The position numbers and the translations under genes are program-made. From NCBI GenBank assembly GCA_900491605.1, contig UESW01003836.1, positions 430,167 to 494,166 of the forward strand: 64,000 nt of DNA, written 5' to 3'. The stretch is from Calamus simplicifolius. Lineage: Eukaryota > Streptophyta > Magnoliopsida > Arecales > Arecaceae. The notes below the pieces were generated by a model. It saw only the letters and a list, made by a program, of their open reading frames with translations. It was not told the origin of the DNA and ran no database searches. Below are positions 1 to 10,541 of the stretch, one piece after another; positions within the stretch are counted from its first letter, which is position 1; every line of letters starts with the position of its first letter.

Positions 1-689
1 GTATAATGATTTCTAATATGTCCGAACTCTTATGACACTCTTCTTGGATTTGTTTTTTTGATTTCCCTTAATGTAGTCTACACAAGTCTCAAAATTAGTA
101 TAATTGAGAGTACTAAGTACTCCATCATTTATTAACCTCTTAATCCTATCTATGGAAATGTGACCTAATCTTCGGTGCTATAACATAGACGAGTCTTCAT
201 TAATATTATACCCTTAGTGCTAGTATGAACATGCAATGAACTATTCATGGCATTATTTTACAAGAAAATTTAATAAAGACCATCAGACAAAATACCATTC
301 CCAACACATTCAGATTTATAAAATAAGCTAAAAGATGTGTCTTTAAAGTTAAAAGAATAACCAAAAGATACTACTCTAGAAACAAAAATCAAGTTTCGTG
401 GAAAACTTGGTACATAAAAGATCCTTTCTAATTGTAAACAAAGCCACTACTTGAAGTCAAATTGTAAGTCCCTATAGCCTCCACATGTGAGCCAATCTTG
501 ATGCCCGATAAGATGCTTTTTCACTTTTCACTGGCTTTCTTAGGTTTTGCATACCCTTTAAGAGTTTACAATATAGATTGTAAATCCAGAATCAATCCAT
601 CATGTGTTAATATTAATATTAACCATATTAGATTCATAACAAACAAACGAGATTGGATTACCTCTCTTCTCAAGCCATTTTTGGAATTT
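1..689 (-). pseudogene. Copia gag-pre-integrase / protease region, degenerate
   Basis: Downstream of the broken gag knuckle, - strand reading shows a run of asparagine and isoleucine codons followed by TWWIDSG (about 555-575), the typical Copia protease entry with its catalytic Asp-Ser-Gly. After that comes a sequence resembling the gag-pre-integrase region, with several frame breaks. No continuous frame remains. The integrase would follow to the left of the window. Confidence 0.55.
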
Positions 690-1432
690 TGTGCATTCCT
701 TCTTCATGTGTCCCTTCTTTTACAGAAGAAACATTTGTTTTCTTTCTTGATATCAACTTGAGGTGGTACTTTACCTTTCCTCTTTTGATTAGCTTTCTGA
801 GTTGCTTGAGACTTGACAGCTTTATCAGCTTTGTTCTTCCCATGGGTAGTAGCTAACATTGTACTCTCACCCAATTCCATTACAAGCCTCTCTTTTTCTT
901 GAACACACATGGTCATTAATTTTTTGATTGACCATTTTGTCTTTATGTGCGTTGTATAAAATTTTGAAAGGCCCATATTGAGGTGGAAGGGTGTTCAGAA
1001 TGTAGTGCATCATAAATGACACTGACATATTAACCTCGAGTTTCTTAAGTTAAGCCGCAATATCCTGCATTTGCATGATGTGCTCATGCACACCCTTAAT
1101 GCTTATGAGATGGAAAGAAGAAAATTTTCTGATCAAGGTGCTTGCTAAGGCCTTTTCTGAAGTGATGAATTGATCGTCAATAGCTTTCAGTAGGTCATGG
1201 ACTTTTTCATGCTGATCAACAAAACCATGAATTCTAATAGTAATTATAGTTTTAATGAATATCACACCGAACCGATTGGATCTCTCTCATCGCTTATATA
1301 ATGCAACCTTAATTGGGATACTCTCTTTAGTGACTGCAGATGGTTTATCATTCCTAATAGCATAATCTATGTCCATCCATCCTAGATGAAGGAGAATCCT
1401 TTCTTTTTAAACCTTATAATTATCACCCCTAA
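690..1432 (-). pseudogene. Copia gag (UBN2 family) with broken zinc knuckle
   Basis: Translation of the - strand gives the usual Copia gag landmarks: a segment ending VHEHIMQMQDIAA, then LPPQYGPFKILYNAHKDK, then a basic stretch ending in the half zinc knuckle CFFCKRR. A TAA stop follows QDIAA (near 1050). The CCHC knuckle is split by a one-base frame change at about 705-712, since the expected second half (H-M-K-K-E-C) is readable in the next frame. Gag would package the element RNA in cytoplasmic particles; this copy cannot make an intact protein. Confidence 0.7.
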
Positions 1433-2932
1433 GTTTTGAAATATCTAGGCAAATATCAAAAAAACTAACAGGTTGAGAAAATGCATTAAGTTTAAAGCTT
1501 ATGTCAAAAATTGAGACCTACGAAACTTAATTACATATATTACCAATGTAAATATGCATAAAATTATATCTAATGACATAAAAATTGCATATGGGCTAAA
1601 TTTTTATTCAAGTAGATCCAAAATATCTTTATGATAAAAATATCAAATTATTCAATTTAAGGGTACATTATAACAATAATTTGATTTTCTATCCTAAGTT
1701 TTACTATAACAAATTATGTGCCAATTCATAATCCCTGTGAAAAATTATGAACATAACCTGATATTTTATTCTAATTAATTATATAAATATAACAAAATTT
1801 TATATGAGATAAACTTTATTATATTAATTATAATTAATTACAATTTTATGTCTAATACCTTATATGATCCTAAATATTAACTTAATATATAATTTTAATT
1901 AATCAAAGATGTTGTGACTAGTTTCTAATTAATCAAAGTTATATTAATAACTAGATAATTAAATTATTGTGCTTTAGGCTCTACTTAATGCCTAAGAACA
2001 ATTAAGCCATAACATAATAAGCAATTACTAAGAATACTCCCAAGAAAGTTGGTCAGACGAAACCTCATTAAAAACCATCTCCTTATACAGAGTAATGTCA
2101 CAGGGAAACTAGTGGCACTATGGCGAATTCCTTGTCAAGGACTAGTTTACGTGGAACTTCCTTAGATCATGCTTTCTCATATCAACTACAAAATTGTTTA
2201 TAAATTATTAATAATTTAATAGTTCACCTAAATAATTATCTAAATTTATTTAATTAACATTTTATGAATATTATGTGCTAAAAATTTTGGCACATAACTA
2301 AAGTTTTATGCAAAAATATATTTTTATGAGAATTAATCTAAATTTTACAAATTCTAATAATATCTAGGCTAAATGTTATGTTATAATTTGCAAATAAAAA
2401 TTCTCATAAATAAAACATATATTGCATAATTAAAATATAAATATTATGCATTTAATATGATTTTATGCATAAAATAATCTAATCCTCAAGGTATGAAAAT
2501 ATGACAAAATATTCATGCATAATATGAGCATAATCCAGAATTGCATATAAAATCATACAATTTGTGCATAGTCTTAATTTGAGCAAAATAGCCAAAAATG
2601 GTCAACAATTTATTATTTATATGCTAAAACAATTTAAACTAAAATTGCATGCATAAACAAAATTATACATACATAACCATAAAATTTAGGCACATAAATA
2701 AAACTAATACACAAAAAGTATCTAAAAGTGTTCTTTTGAAAATGATAGATAAAATGTAGCATTCTTGAAATCGACAGATGAAAAAATGGTATTTTTGAAA
2801 ATGACATATAAAATGATATTTTTCAAAACTGTCATCTTCAACCTCAAGGTGGGTCCAATTCGATCCAATTCAGACCCGACTGAAAATGACTTTCTATACA
2901 CCATAATCATGACAAGGCAGAGGCTAATTCCA

Positions 2933-2944
2933 GCTCTGATACCA
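2933..2944 (-). other. Primer-binding site of the Copia remnant (tRNA-iMet type)
   Basis: The - strand reads TGGTATCAGAGC, the standard plant primer-binding site complementary to the 3' end of initiator methionine tRNA. Its position upstream of the Copia gag on the same strand supports the assignment. Confidence 0.75.
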
Positions 2945-2945
2945 A

Positions 2946-4126
2946 AATAAATCCTATACATGCTTCAAAATATATATGAAATATTATGATTAAAACTGAA
3001 AGCGGAAATGCACCTACGGCCATTGTCGTCGGTGTTCGGGTTGGATTTCACTATGTTTTTTTTTTTAAAGGTTTCTTACGCTTTCTCTCTATATTTGATG
3101 GTGTATAAAGCCTATCAAAGAGCAGTGAGAGGATCCAAGAAATTGACTATATATAGCCTTTCTTCCTCAAGAAACGGCTAAGCTGTTACCACGATATTGA
3201 ATGCCATTGCAGCCATTCGATGATTCTAAAAGTATGAATCATTCAAAAATTGGTAACGAAAAAACACAAAAAAAAAGTTACAAACTCTTCAAGCATTACA
3301 AGGATGTTCTCCTCACAAACCACAAGAGTACAAAAGTGACTTCATATTATAGTAGAACATCATGCCCCACGAGTAATCATTTTCTTATACCTATCAAGTT
3401 TTGTACATAATGTTTTGAATCTATCTGCTGATTTAATTAACTTTATTAATGAATCGAAACTACATGGCTAAAGTTGGTAGCCGATTGCATTTTAGTTTAG
3501 TTGACTGACCAATGATCCATTATTTTGGCGTAAGAATCTAGAGATAAAAGGTAGAATAAAGATAACATGGATATTTCAGAAATATAAAGATAAATTTATT
3601 CTATCCAATGATGCAATGACCATCATGGATACTTTAGAAATACGAGAAGAGCAAAGCAAGCGCCATTTTATTTTCCCAAATGGAATCAGGGCAACTTTTG
3701 TCACTAATTTTCAAAGAGCGGCCCAAAACAAAACAAAAAAAAAAGGGAAGAAAAAAAAAAAAAAAAAGAAAGGCAAAGCAGCCACAAAGGAAAGAGATCG
3801 GGAATACCAAATCTTGTCCATGCAACAAAGTTGCAGATCCATCATACTGGCTGAATAATGTCATGGATTCTTAAGGGAGCCCGCCAAAGTAAAAGCTCGC
3901 AATGGGACCAGGCGTTATGCTCTGCTTATGTTCCGTTCTTTTTACAAAGCATTATATGCTCTGTTTTCAATCTTCAAGCTCAAAACTACTGGTTGATGGC
4001 CGAGTTCATGGCATGCTTAAACTCTCTTCAAACAATACTTAATTTCTAAAGGAGAATTTGCGGAAGACCCTTTAACTTATTCACTTGACCCCACTAGAGA
4101 GAGAGAGAGAGAGAAGAGAAGGATTA
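2946..4126. other. No gene seen; low-complexity spacer
   Basis: The part next to the Copia primer site may be old LTR sequence, but no terminal repeat partner is in the window. The stretch holds an A/G-rich run (about 3728-3776) and a GA microsatellite (4096-4119). Short open frames here are lysine- or phenylalanine-rich products of those runs and have no recognisable domain. Confidence 0.5.
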
Positions 4127-4131
4127 CAAGG
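4127..4131. repeat. Left target-site duplication (CAAGG)
   Basis: CAAGG directly precedes the left LTR and matches 10079-10083 exactly. Five bases is the usual length for LTR-retrotransposon integration. Confidence 0.92.
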
Positions 4132-4263
4132 TGATATGGCTGATCCAACGCCGTTAGAGAACCGTGAAGGAAGCTGATAGAGCCCCGCTTCGACCTCCAA
4201 GGCCCACCTTGACCTCCTGGTCCATCAACATCCTACCCCGAGACCCCTTTCAGGCTCAGACAT

Positions 4264-5884
4264 ATGAACAGTGTTCGGGGTCGGCCATGTATGAACAGTC
4301 GGCCATGTATGAACAGTGCCTGGGGTCGGCCATATATGAACAGTGCCTGGGGTCGGCCATGTATGAACAGTGCCCGGGGTCGGCCATGTATGAACAGTGT
4401 TCGGGTCGGCCATGTATGAACAGTGCCTGGGGTCGGCCATGTATGAACAGTGCCCGGGGTCGGCCATGTATGAACAGTGCCCGGGGTCGGCCATGTATGA
4501 ACAGTGTTCGGGGTCGGCCATGTATGAACAATGCCTGGGGTCGGCCATGTATGAACAGTGTTCGGGGTCGGCCATGTATGAACAGTGCCTGGGGTCGGCC
4601 ATGTATGAACAGTGCCGGGGTCGGCCATGTATGAACAGTGCCTGGGGTCGGCCATGTATGAACAGTGCCCGGGGTCGGCCATGTATGAACAGTGTTCGGG
4701 GTCGGCCATGTATGAACAGTGCCCGGGGTCGGCCATGTATGAACAGTGCCCGGGGTCGGCCATGTATGAACAGTGCCCGGGGTCGGCCATGTATGAACAG
4801 TGCCTGGGGTCGGCCATGTATGAACAGTGCGGGGTCGGCCATGTATGAACATGGGGGTCGGCCATGTATGAACAGTGTTCGGGGTCGGCCATGTATGAAC
4901 AGTGCCTGGGGTCGGCCATGTATGAACAGTGTTCGGGGTCGGCCATGTATGAACAGTGCCTGGGGTCGGCCATGTATGAACAGTGCCCGGGGTCGGCCAT
5001 GTATGAACAGTGCCTGGGGTCGGCCATGTATGAACAGTGCCCGGGGTCGGCCATGTATGAACAGTGTTCGGGGTCGGCCATGTATGAACAGTGCCCGGGG
5101 TCGGCCATGTATGAACAGTGCCCGGGGTCAGTGCGGGGTCGGCCATGTATGAACAGTGCCTGGGGTCGGCCATGTATGAACAGTGCCCGGGGTCGGCCAT
5201 GTATGAACAGTGCCTGGGGTCGGCCATGTATGAACAGTGCCCGGGGTCGGCCATGTATGAACAGTGTTCGGGGTCGGCCATGTATGAACAGTGCCGGGGT
5301 CGGCCATGTATGAACAGTGTTCGGGGTCGGCCATGTATGAACAGTGCCTGGGGTCGGCCATGTATGAACAGTGCCCGGGGTCGGCCATGTATGAACAGTG
5401 CCTGGGGTCGGCCATGTATGAACAGTGCCCGGGGTCGGCCATGTATGAACGGGGTCGGCCATGTATGAACAGTGCCCGGGGTCGGCCATGTATGAACAGT
5501 GTTCGGGGTCGGCCATGTATGAACAGTGCGGGGTCGGCCATGTATGAACAGTGGGGTCGGCCATGTATGAACGGGGTCGGCCATGTATGAACAGTGGGGT
5601 CGGCCATGTATGAACAGTGCGGGGTCGGCCATGAACAGTGCCTGGGGTCGGCCATGTATGAACAGTGCCCGGGGTCGGCCATGAACAGTGGGGGTCGGCC
5701 ATGCAGTGCCCGGGGTCGGCCATGTATGAACAGTGCCCGGGGTCGGCCATGTATGAACAGTGCGGGGTCGGCCATGTATGAACAGTGCCCGGGGTCGGCC
5801 ATGTATGAACAGTGTTCGGGGTCGGCCATGTATGAACAGATGTATGGGCGGCCATGTATGAACAGTGCCTGGGTCGGCCATGCA
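4264..5884 (+). repeat. 27-bp minisatellite, about 60 units, in the 5' LTR
   Basis: The unit is GGGGTCGGCCATGTATGAAC followed by AGTGNNC, 27 bases. Unit variants differ mainly at two positions giving TGCCCGG, TGCCTGG or TGTTCGG. Shorter units of 20-26 bases are scattered through it, densest after about 5430. Because 27 is a multiple of three and the unit lacks stops in most frames, long spurious open frames of up to about 600 codons cover the array on both strands. Confidence 0.97.
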
Positions 5885-6181
5885 AGTGAACAGTGCCATG
5901 TGAACAGTGCCATGCAAGAATGCAAAAAATGACATAGGGGACACGTCTGGCAAGCGCCGTAGCGGTTAGCCATGCCCTAAATAAATGACATAGGGGACAC
6001 GTCTGGCAAGCGCCGTAGCGGTTAGCCATACCCTGCAGCACCCCATGCTTCACGAACAGCAATTAATGCTCTGACTAGTGACAGCACCCCATGCTTCACG
6101 GACATCAGTTCCAACACTTCACCCATCAAAGTCATCATTATGGAGCCTCAACCACTCAAGCCAGGCAAACTCTTAAGCGTC

Positions 6182-6188
6182 TATAAAA
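6182..6188 (+). promoter_or_regulatory. LTR TATA box (5' LTR)
   Basis: TATAAAA lies about 260 bases before the LTR end, where the U3 promoter of an LTR is expected. The same motif is present in the 3' LTR at 9813-9819. Transcription would start some 30 bases downstream; this is inferred from position only. Confidence 0.6.
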
Positions 6189-6452
6189 TGGGTAAAAGGG
6201 ACCCCTGACCAGGTAAACACACTCATAACACTCCAAAAACGCCCACACAGAGGGAGCTCCTCTCAGGGCCTCTCTCTCTCTTTTCTCTTTCGAGCTTCCT
6301 CAAGCTCACGGCTGATGCCCAGACCACTGACTTGAGCGTCGGAGGGTCCCGCTGGGGCCCCCCTCCGGCCCCCGGGACTTGCTTGCAGGCGCGAGGAGCT
6401 CGCTGGAGGAGACGACCGCACGCTCGAGGCCGGTGATTTGGCGTCATCAGAT

Positions 6453-6470
6453 TGGCGCGCCAGGAGGGGG
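6453..6470 (+). other. Primer-binding site of the non-autonomous element
   Basis: TGGCGCGCCAGGAGGGGG starts three bases (GAT) after the 5' LTR. A primer site beginning TGGCG just inside the LTR after a GAT spacer is also seen in the Tat-type element on the other strand near 36337-36357. The cognate tRNA was not identified. Confidence 0.7.
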
Positions 6471-7394
6471 GGATCAACGATGCTAGTTTGCATATCCTCA
6501 TCCCTTTTTATCAAAACGGTGGATCGTGAAGATGGTGGATTGAGAAGATTTCACCAGTTAAGCTGGGGGGCACCTTCAACGAGCTGAGCAGCAGGAGGCC
6601 AGTCTTTCGTTCCATCATCACCACTATCTCAGACCATTCAAACAGAACATGTTGCCACTCATTCTACAAATCCAAACATTGACGGTGGCTGTCCAAAAGC
6701 TCTAGAAGCAACATCTTATGACCACGCAACAGCGAGCAAAAGCTTCTACTCGCCCTTTGGTCACTGCCCAGGCCAGCCATCCTTCATCCTGCTGGGAATC
6801 TCCCCAGCAAGAGGTCCAACATCGTCAAGCCCATCAGCGACTTAAAGCTCAGAGAGTCACCACTCGCCGCACAAGCAGCCCTCTCTCCTATGGTTAGCGA
6901 CACAGAGGAAGGTCTGGCCATGGCTCCGGTTCCCGACTCTGCCCCGAGACATCGGCTCTTCTCCAGACCCGACGCTAGCACCTCGGCTTCAGATCCAACC
7001 CCGGAGGCTCCCGTTTTCATGCTCCTAGCACCACATCCCCGAGAGCCAGGCAAGCTTCTCTTCCTCTCTGCCGCATCCCAGGCCCGAGTGAAAGCTCCCA
7101 AAGCAGCCACGTCCAGATGCATTACATGCACCCATGCACGTAATAAGACTTCATAGGAGAGAGAAGGACCATGGAAGCTGGAGGGCTCCTTACTTGAATC
7201 AATGTCGAGGCTGCCCGAATCCTATAACTCCCAGCAACATCATCTCCTAACCGTCCAACTTCAGCGGACTCTCCCAGCCGCTCATCTCCAACGGCCGTTG
7301 GCTGCTCAGGCTTCCCTCGGCGACCTCTAGCTCCCGAGTTCGACTCCGACTCTTGTCCGTGGCTCTGCTCCAGCATCCCCGGCCCTGGATCCCA
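6471..7394 (+). other. Non-coding interior of the non-autonomous element
   Basis: This is unique sequence of moderate GC content without a recognisable domain in any frame. The short open frames show none of the gag motifs seen in the gypsy or Copia elements of this window. It could be a decayed gag leader or captured host DNA; I cannot tell which. Confidence 0.5.
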
Positions 7395-7832
7395 TCTCTC
7401 TCTTCACTGCACTCCAAAGATGGGTCCCCAGCTTAATTTCGGAAAGGAGCTGGTCATCAACCGACTCCAGGCGCCGTCCCAACTTGATTCCCTGGGGGGC
7501 AGACCACCAGCGGGCGGAAATGCTCAAATCCGCATAGGGAAAACAGGGGTGCTACAAGAGCTAAGTACAATGCACCTAAGACAGTTTTCTTTCATTGACA
7601 CTTAAAAATGTTTTTTCTCTCTTCACTGCACTCCAAAGATGGGTCCCCAGCTTCATTTCGGAAAGGAGCTGGTCATCAACCGACTCCAGGCGCCGTCCCA
7701 ACTTGATTCCCTGGGGGGCAGACCACCAGCGGGCGGAAATGCTCAAGTCCACATAGGGAAAACAGGGGTGCTACAAGAGCTAAGTACGATGCACCTAAAA
7801 CAATTTTCTTTCATTGACACTCAAAAATGTCA
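7395..7832 (+). repeat. 219-bp tandem duplication inside the element
   Basis: Two adjacent copies (7395-7613 and 7614-7832) each start in a TCTCTCTTCACTGCACTCC region, contain GATTCCCTGGGGGGCAGACC, and end near AAAATG. They differ at only a few positions (AATTTC/CATTTC, CAAATCCGC/CAAGTCCAC, TAAGACAG/TAAAACAA), so the duplication is recent. Confidence 0.93.
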
Positions 7833-7913
7833 TGCAGGGAAGACCAACCTTGTATCAGCCTTCAAGACAAACCTCGTGTTGGCATTTCAAAAGCCCGACT
7901 CCGATCGGCACCA

Positions 7914-8476
7914 AAGCCCTGCACTAGCCAGGCACAAAGCCCAGTGTACCACTGGCAGAGCAGTGTGCCACTGGCTCTCAACAACAAAAGCCCTGCACTA
8001 GCCAGGCACAAAGCCCAGTGTACCACTGGCAGAGCAGTGTGCCACTGGCTCTCAACAACAAAAGCCCTGCACTAGCCAGGCACAAAGCCCAGTGTACCAC
8101 TGGCAGAGCAGTGTGCCACTGGCTCTCAACAACAAAAGCCCTGCACTAGCCAGGCACAAAGCCCAGTGTACCACTGGCAGAGCAGTGTGCCACTGGCTCT
8201 CAACAACAAAAGCCCTGCACTAGCCAGGCACAAAGCCCAGTGTACCACTGGCAGAGCAGTGTGCCACTGGCTCTCAACAACAAAGCCCTCGGCACCAAAG
8301 CCCTGCACTAGCCAGGCACAAAGCCCAGTGTACCACTGGCAGAGCAGTGTGCCACTGGCTCTCAACAACAAAAGCCCGACCCCGGTCGGCACCAAAGCCC
8401 TGCACTAGCCAGGCACAAAGCCCAGTGTACCACTGGCAGAGCAGTGTGCCACTGGCTCTCAACAACAAAAGCCCGG
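7914..8476 (+). repeat. 74-bp tandem array, 7 units
   Basis: Units begin GCACTAGCCAGGCACAAAGC at 7921, 7995, 8069, 8143, 8217, 8305 and 8402. The first four spacings are exactly 74 bases; the last two are 88 and 97 because of short insertions containing CGGCACCAAAGCCC. From 8477 to about 8630 the pattern degenerates into diverged units with GCACCAGCCAGGCGTGAA and CCCGTCGGCACATGAAGCC. Confidence 0.95.
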
Positions 8477-8686
8477 CGCCCCGCCTGCACTCAAAGCCCT
8501 GCACCAGCCAGGCGTGAAGCCCGACACCCGTCGGCACATGAAGCCCTGCACCAGCCAGGCGTGAATCCCGATGCCCGTCGGCACATGAAGCCTGAATCCC
8601 GATGCATGAAGCCCTGCATCAGGCGAGGATCAGCCACTTGGGAGGTAACGCCCCTTTCGCCTTGCTGGGTAGGCCCGCTTCGTCTC

Positions 8687-8703
8687 AGGGGCGAGGGGGC
8701 ATC
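8687..8703 (+). other. Polypurine tract of the non-autonomous element
   Basis: AGGGGCGAGGGGGCATC lies directly before the 3' LTR. It has one pyrimidine inside the main purine run and ends in GCATC, like the tracts of the Tat-type elements at 25248-25261 and 54165-54180. Confidence 0.7.
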
Positions 8704-8835
8704 TGATATGGCTGATCCAACGCCGTTAGAGAACCGTGAAGGAAGCTGATAGAGCCCCGCTTCGACCTCCAAGGCCCACCTTGACCTCCTGGTCCATCAA
8801 CATCCTACCCCGAGACCCCTTTCAGGCTCAGACAT

Positions 8836-9500
8836 ATGAACAGTGTTCGGGGTCGGCCATGTATGGCCATGTATGAACAGTGCCCGGGGTCGGCCATGTA
8901 TGAACAGTGCCTGGGGTCGGCCATGTATGAACAGTGCCCGGGGTCGGCCATGTATGAACAGTGCCCGGGGTCGGCCATGTATGAACAGTGCCTGGGGTCG
9001 GCCATGTATGAACAGTGTTCGGGGTCGGCCATGTATGAACAATGCCTGGGGTCGGCCATGTATGAACAGTGTTCGGGGTCGGCCATGTATGAACAATGCC
9101 TGGGGTCGGCCATGTATGAACAGTGTTCGGGGTCGGCCATGTATGAACAGTGCCTGGGGTCGGCCATATATGAACAGTGCCTGGGGTCGGCCATGTATGA
9201 ACAGTGCCCGGGGTCGGCCATATATGAACAGTGTCGGGGTCGGCCATGTATGAACAGTGCCCGGGTCGGCCATGTATGAACAGTGCCCGGGGTCGGCCAT
9301 GTATGAACAGTGCCCGGGGTCGGCCATGTATGAACAGTGCCCGGGGTCGGCCATGTATGAACAGTGTTCGGGGTCGGCCATGTATGAACAGTGCCCGGGT
9401 CGGCCATGTATGAACAGTGTTCGGGGTCGGCCATGTATGAACAATGCCTGGGGTCGGCCATGTATATGAACAGTGCCTGGGGTCGGCCATTATTGAACAG
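8836..9500 (+). repeat. 27-bp minisatellite, about 25 units, in the 3' LTR
   Basis: This is the same 27-base unit as at 4264-5884, with the same three main variants and a few units reading CATATATG instead of CATGTATG. The order of variants near the left edge partly matches the 5' LTR array, after which the two diverge in length and order. Confidence 0.97.
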
Positions 9501-9812
9501 TAACAGTGCCATGTGAACAGTGCCATGCAAGTGAACAGTGCCATGCAAGAATGCAAAAAATGACATAGGGGACACGTCTGGCAAGCGCCGTAGCGGTTAG
9601 CCATGCCCTAAATAAATGACATAGGGGACACGTCTGGCAAGCGCCGTAGCGGTTAGCCATACCCTGCAGCACCCCATGCTTCACGAACAGCAATTAATGC
9701 TCTGACTAGTGACAGCACCCCATGCTTCACGGACATTAGTTCCAACACTTCACCCATCAAAGTCATCATTATGGAGCCTCAACCACTCAAGCCAGGCAAA
9801 CTCTGAAGCGTC

Positions 9813-9819
9813 TATAAAA
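9813..9819 (+). promoter_or_regulatory. LTR TATA box (3' LTR)
   Basis: TATAAAA is the 3' LTR counterpart of 6182-6188. It could also drive read-out transcription towards the auxilin-like gene 2.4 kb downstream, which is on the same strand. Confidence 0.55.
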
Positions 9820-10078
9820 TGGGTAAAAGGGACCCCTGACCAGAAAACACTCATAACACTCTAAAAACGCCCACACAGAGGGAGCTCCTCTCAGGGCCTC
9901 TCTCTCTCTCTTTCTCTTTCGAGCTTCCTCAAGCTCACGGCTGATGCCCAGACCACTGACTTGAGCGTCGAAGGGTTCCGCTGGGGCCCCCCTCCGGCCT
10001 TCGGGACTTGCTTGCAGGCGCGAGGAGCTCGCTGGAGGAGATGACCGCACGCTCGAGGCCGGTGATTTGGCGTCATCA

Positions 10079-10083
10079 CAAGG
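10079..10083. repeat. Right target-site duplication (CAAGG)
   Basis: CAAGG directly follows the right LTR and is identical to 4127-4131. Confidence 0.92.
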
Positions 10084-10538
10084 GCAACCCATGAACTTTA
10101 TATCCATTTCGTGCACTTTATTTAGTTTATATATTTAGTTCATGAACTCATGAACTCATCTAACTTCCGTGTGAAGGCGCGGCATCTGGAACCAACGCGT
10201 TATTGCGTTAGGGTAGTGGGTATGTTGAAACCAGGCCATGGGCCATGGAGAGATGCAGCTCTTAAGCCGTGAAAACTCTGTTTTTTTTTCCACATTTGGA
10301 AAGTGTAGTCACGAGTCTTGATTGACGTCTAGGACTGTCAAACCCGTGAAACTACTTTTGGATGCAAGGGAAAGATGGAGGAGGTCCCAGCCGTAATTGT
10401 CCTTGTAAAAGCCCTTATTTGTTGTCTGAATGCTGGTTGGCATCCTATGTTTAAATATCAATGCATGTTCCGGGATGATTGCTGGCTTTTTCTTTTTCTT
10501 TATTTGAATGCAAAGGATGTGTGAAATCATCTACTTCA
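10084..10538. other. No gene seen; spacer right of the non-autonomous element
   Basis: Ordinary AT-rich sequence with no open frame of interest, no repeat partner in the window and no RNA gene that I recognise. Confidence 0.5.
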
Positions 10539-10541
10539 TTA

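Larger units (their letters stand above)
1..2944 (-). mobile_element. Copia-type LTR retrotransposon remnant, cut by the window edge
   Basis: On the - strand the order from high to low coordinate is a tRNA-Met-type primer-binding site (2933-2944), a long AT-rich leader (about 1440-2930), a UBN2-type Copia gag (about 690-1432) and the start of a gag-pre-integrase region (below 690). The reading frames carry stops and frameshifts, so this is a dead copy. The rest of pol would lie left of base 1. I could not place an LTR edge next to the primer site: no clear TG/CA boundary is visible near 2946. Confidence 0.7.
4132..6449 (+). repeat. 5' LTR of the non-autonomous element (2,318 bp)
   Basis: It begins TGATATGGCTGATCC and ends GCGTCATCA. 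In order it holds about 130 bases of unique sequence, a 27-bp minisatellite (4264-5884), a 56-bp-period duplication starting AATGACATAGGGG (about 5929-6034), a repeated CAGCACCCCATGCTTCACG motif (about 6036-6105), a TATA box (6182-6188), a CT-rich stretch and the terminal unique part. It is about 940 bases longer than the 3' LTR, almost entirely because of the minisatellite. Confidence 0.92.
4132..10078 (+). mobile_element. Complete non-autonomous LTR retrotransposon (LARD/TRIM-like) with minisatellite LTRs
   Basis: Two direct terminal repeats (4132-6449 and 8704-10078) start TGATATGG and end GCGTCATCA. They are flanked by the same five bases, CAAGG, on both sides. A primer-binding site follows the left LTR after a 3-base spacer, and a purine tract precedes the right LTR, giving + orientation. 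The 2.25-kb interior has no gag, protease, reverse transcriptase or integrase in any frame, so movement would need proteins from another element. Outside the minisatellites the LTRs differ at roughly 10 sites in about 690 bases, mostly transitions, plus two small indels, so the insertion is fairly young. The primer site and the GGGGGCATC end of the purine tract resemble those of the Tat-type gypsy elements in this window, which suggests a Tat-lineage parent. Confidence 0.93.
8704..10078 (+). repeat. 3' LTR of the non-autonomous element (1,375 bp)
   Basis: It has the same start (TGATATGG) and end (GCGTCATCA) as 4132-6449, and the first 150 or so bases are identical. The minisatellite here is only about 665 bases (8836-9500). 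Downstream unique parts match apart from about 10 substitutions and small indels. One is a 3-base deletion just after the TATA region; another is in the CT run. Confidence 0.92.

Noticed and set aside
2933..2944. tRNA gene fragment
   Set aside because: TGGTATCAGAGC is a retrotransposon primer-binding site next to Copia gag; no cloverleaf sequence surrounds it.
3616..3864. Lys-rich or Phe-rich small proteins
   Set aside because: They are produced by an A/G-rich low-complexity run and have no start context or homology landmarks.
4264..5884. CRISPR-like array
   Set aside because: Units are contiguous with no unique spacers, the context is a plant LTR, and no cas genes are present.
4233..6062. 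Open frame of 609 codons (and 565-codon and shorter ones) across the 27-bp array
   Set aside because: The unit is 27 bases, a multiple of three, so several frames on both strands stay open by chance. The translations are pure unit repeats and start outside any gene context, in an LTR.
7639..8408. Open frames of 80-120 codons in the 219-bp and 74-bp repeats
   Set aside because: They are translations of tandem repeats in the non-coding interior of a retrotransposon and have no gag-like motif.
8797..9604. Long open frames across the second 27-bp array
   Set aside because: Same cause as in the 5' LTR; repeat translation with no domain.
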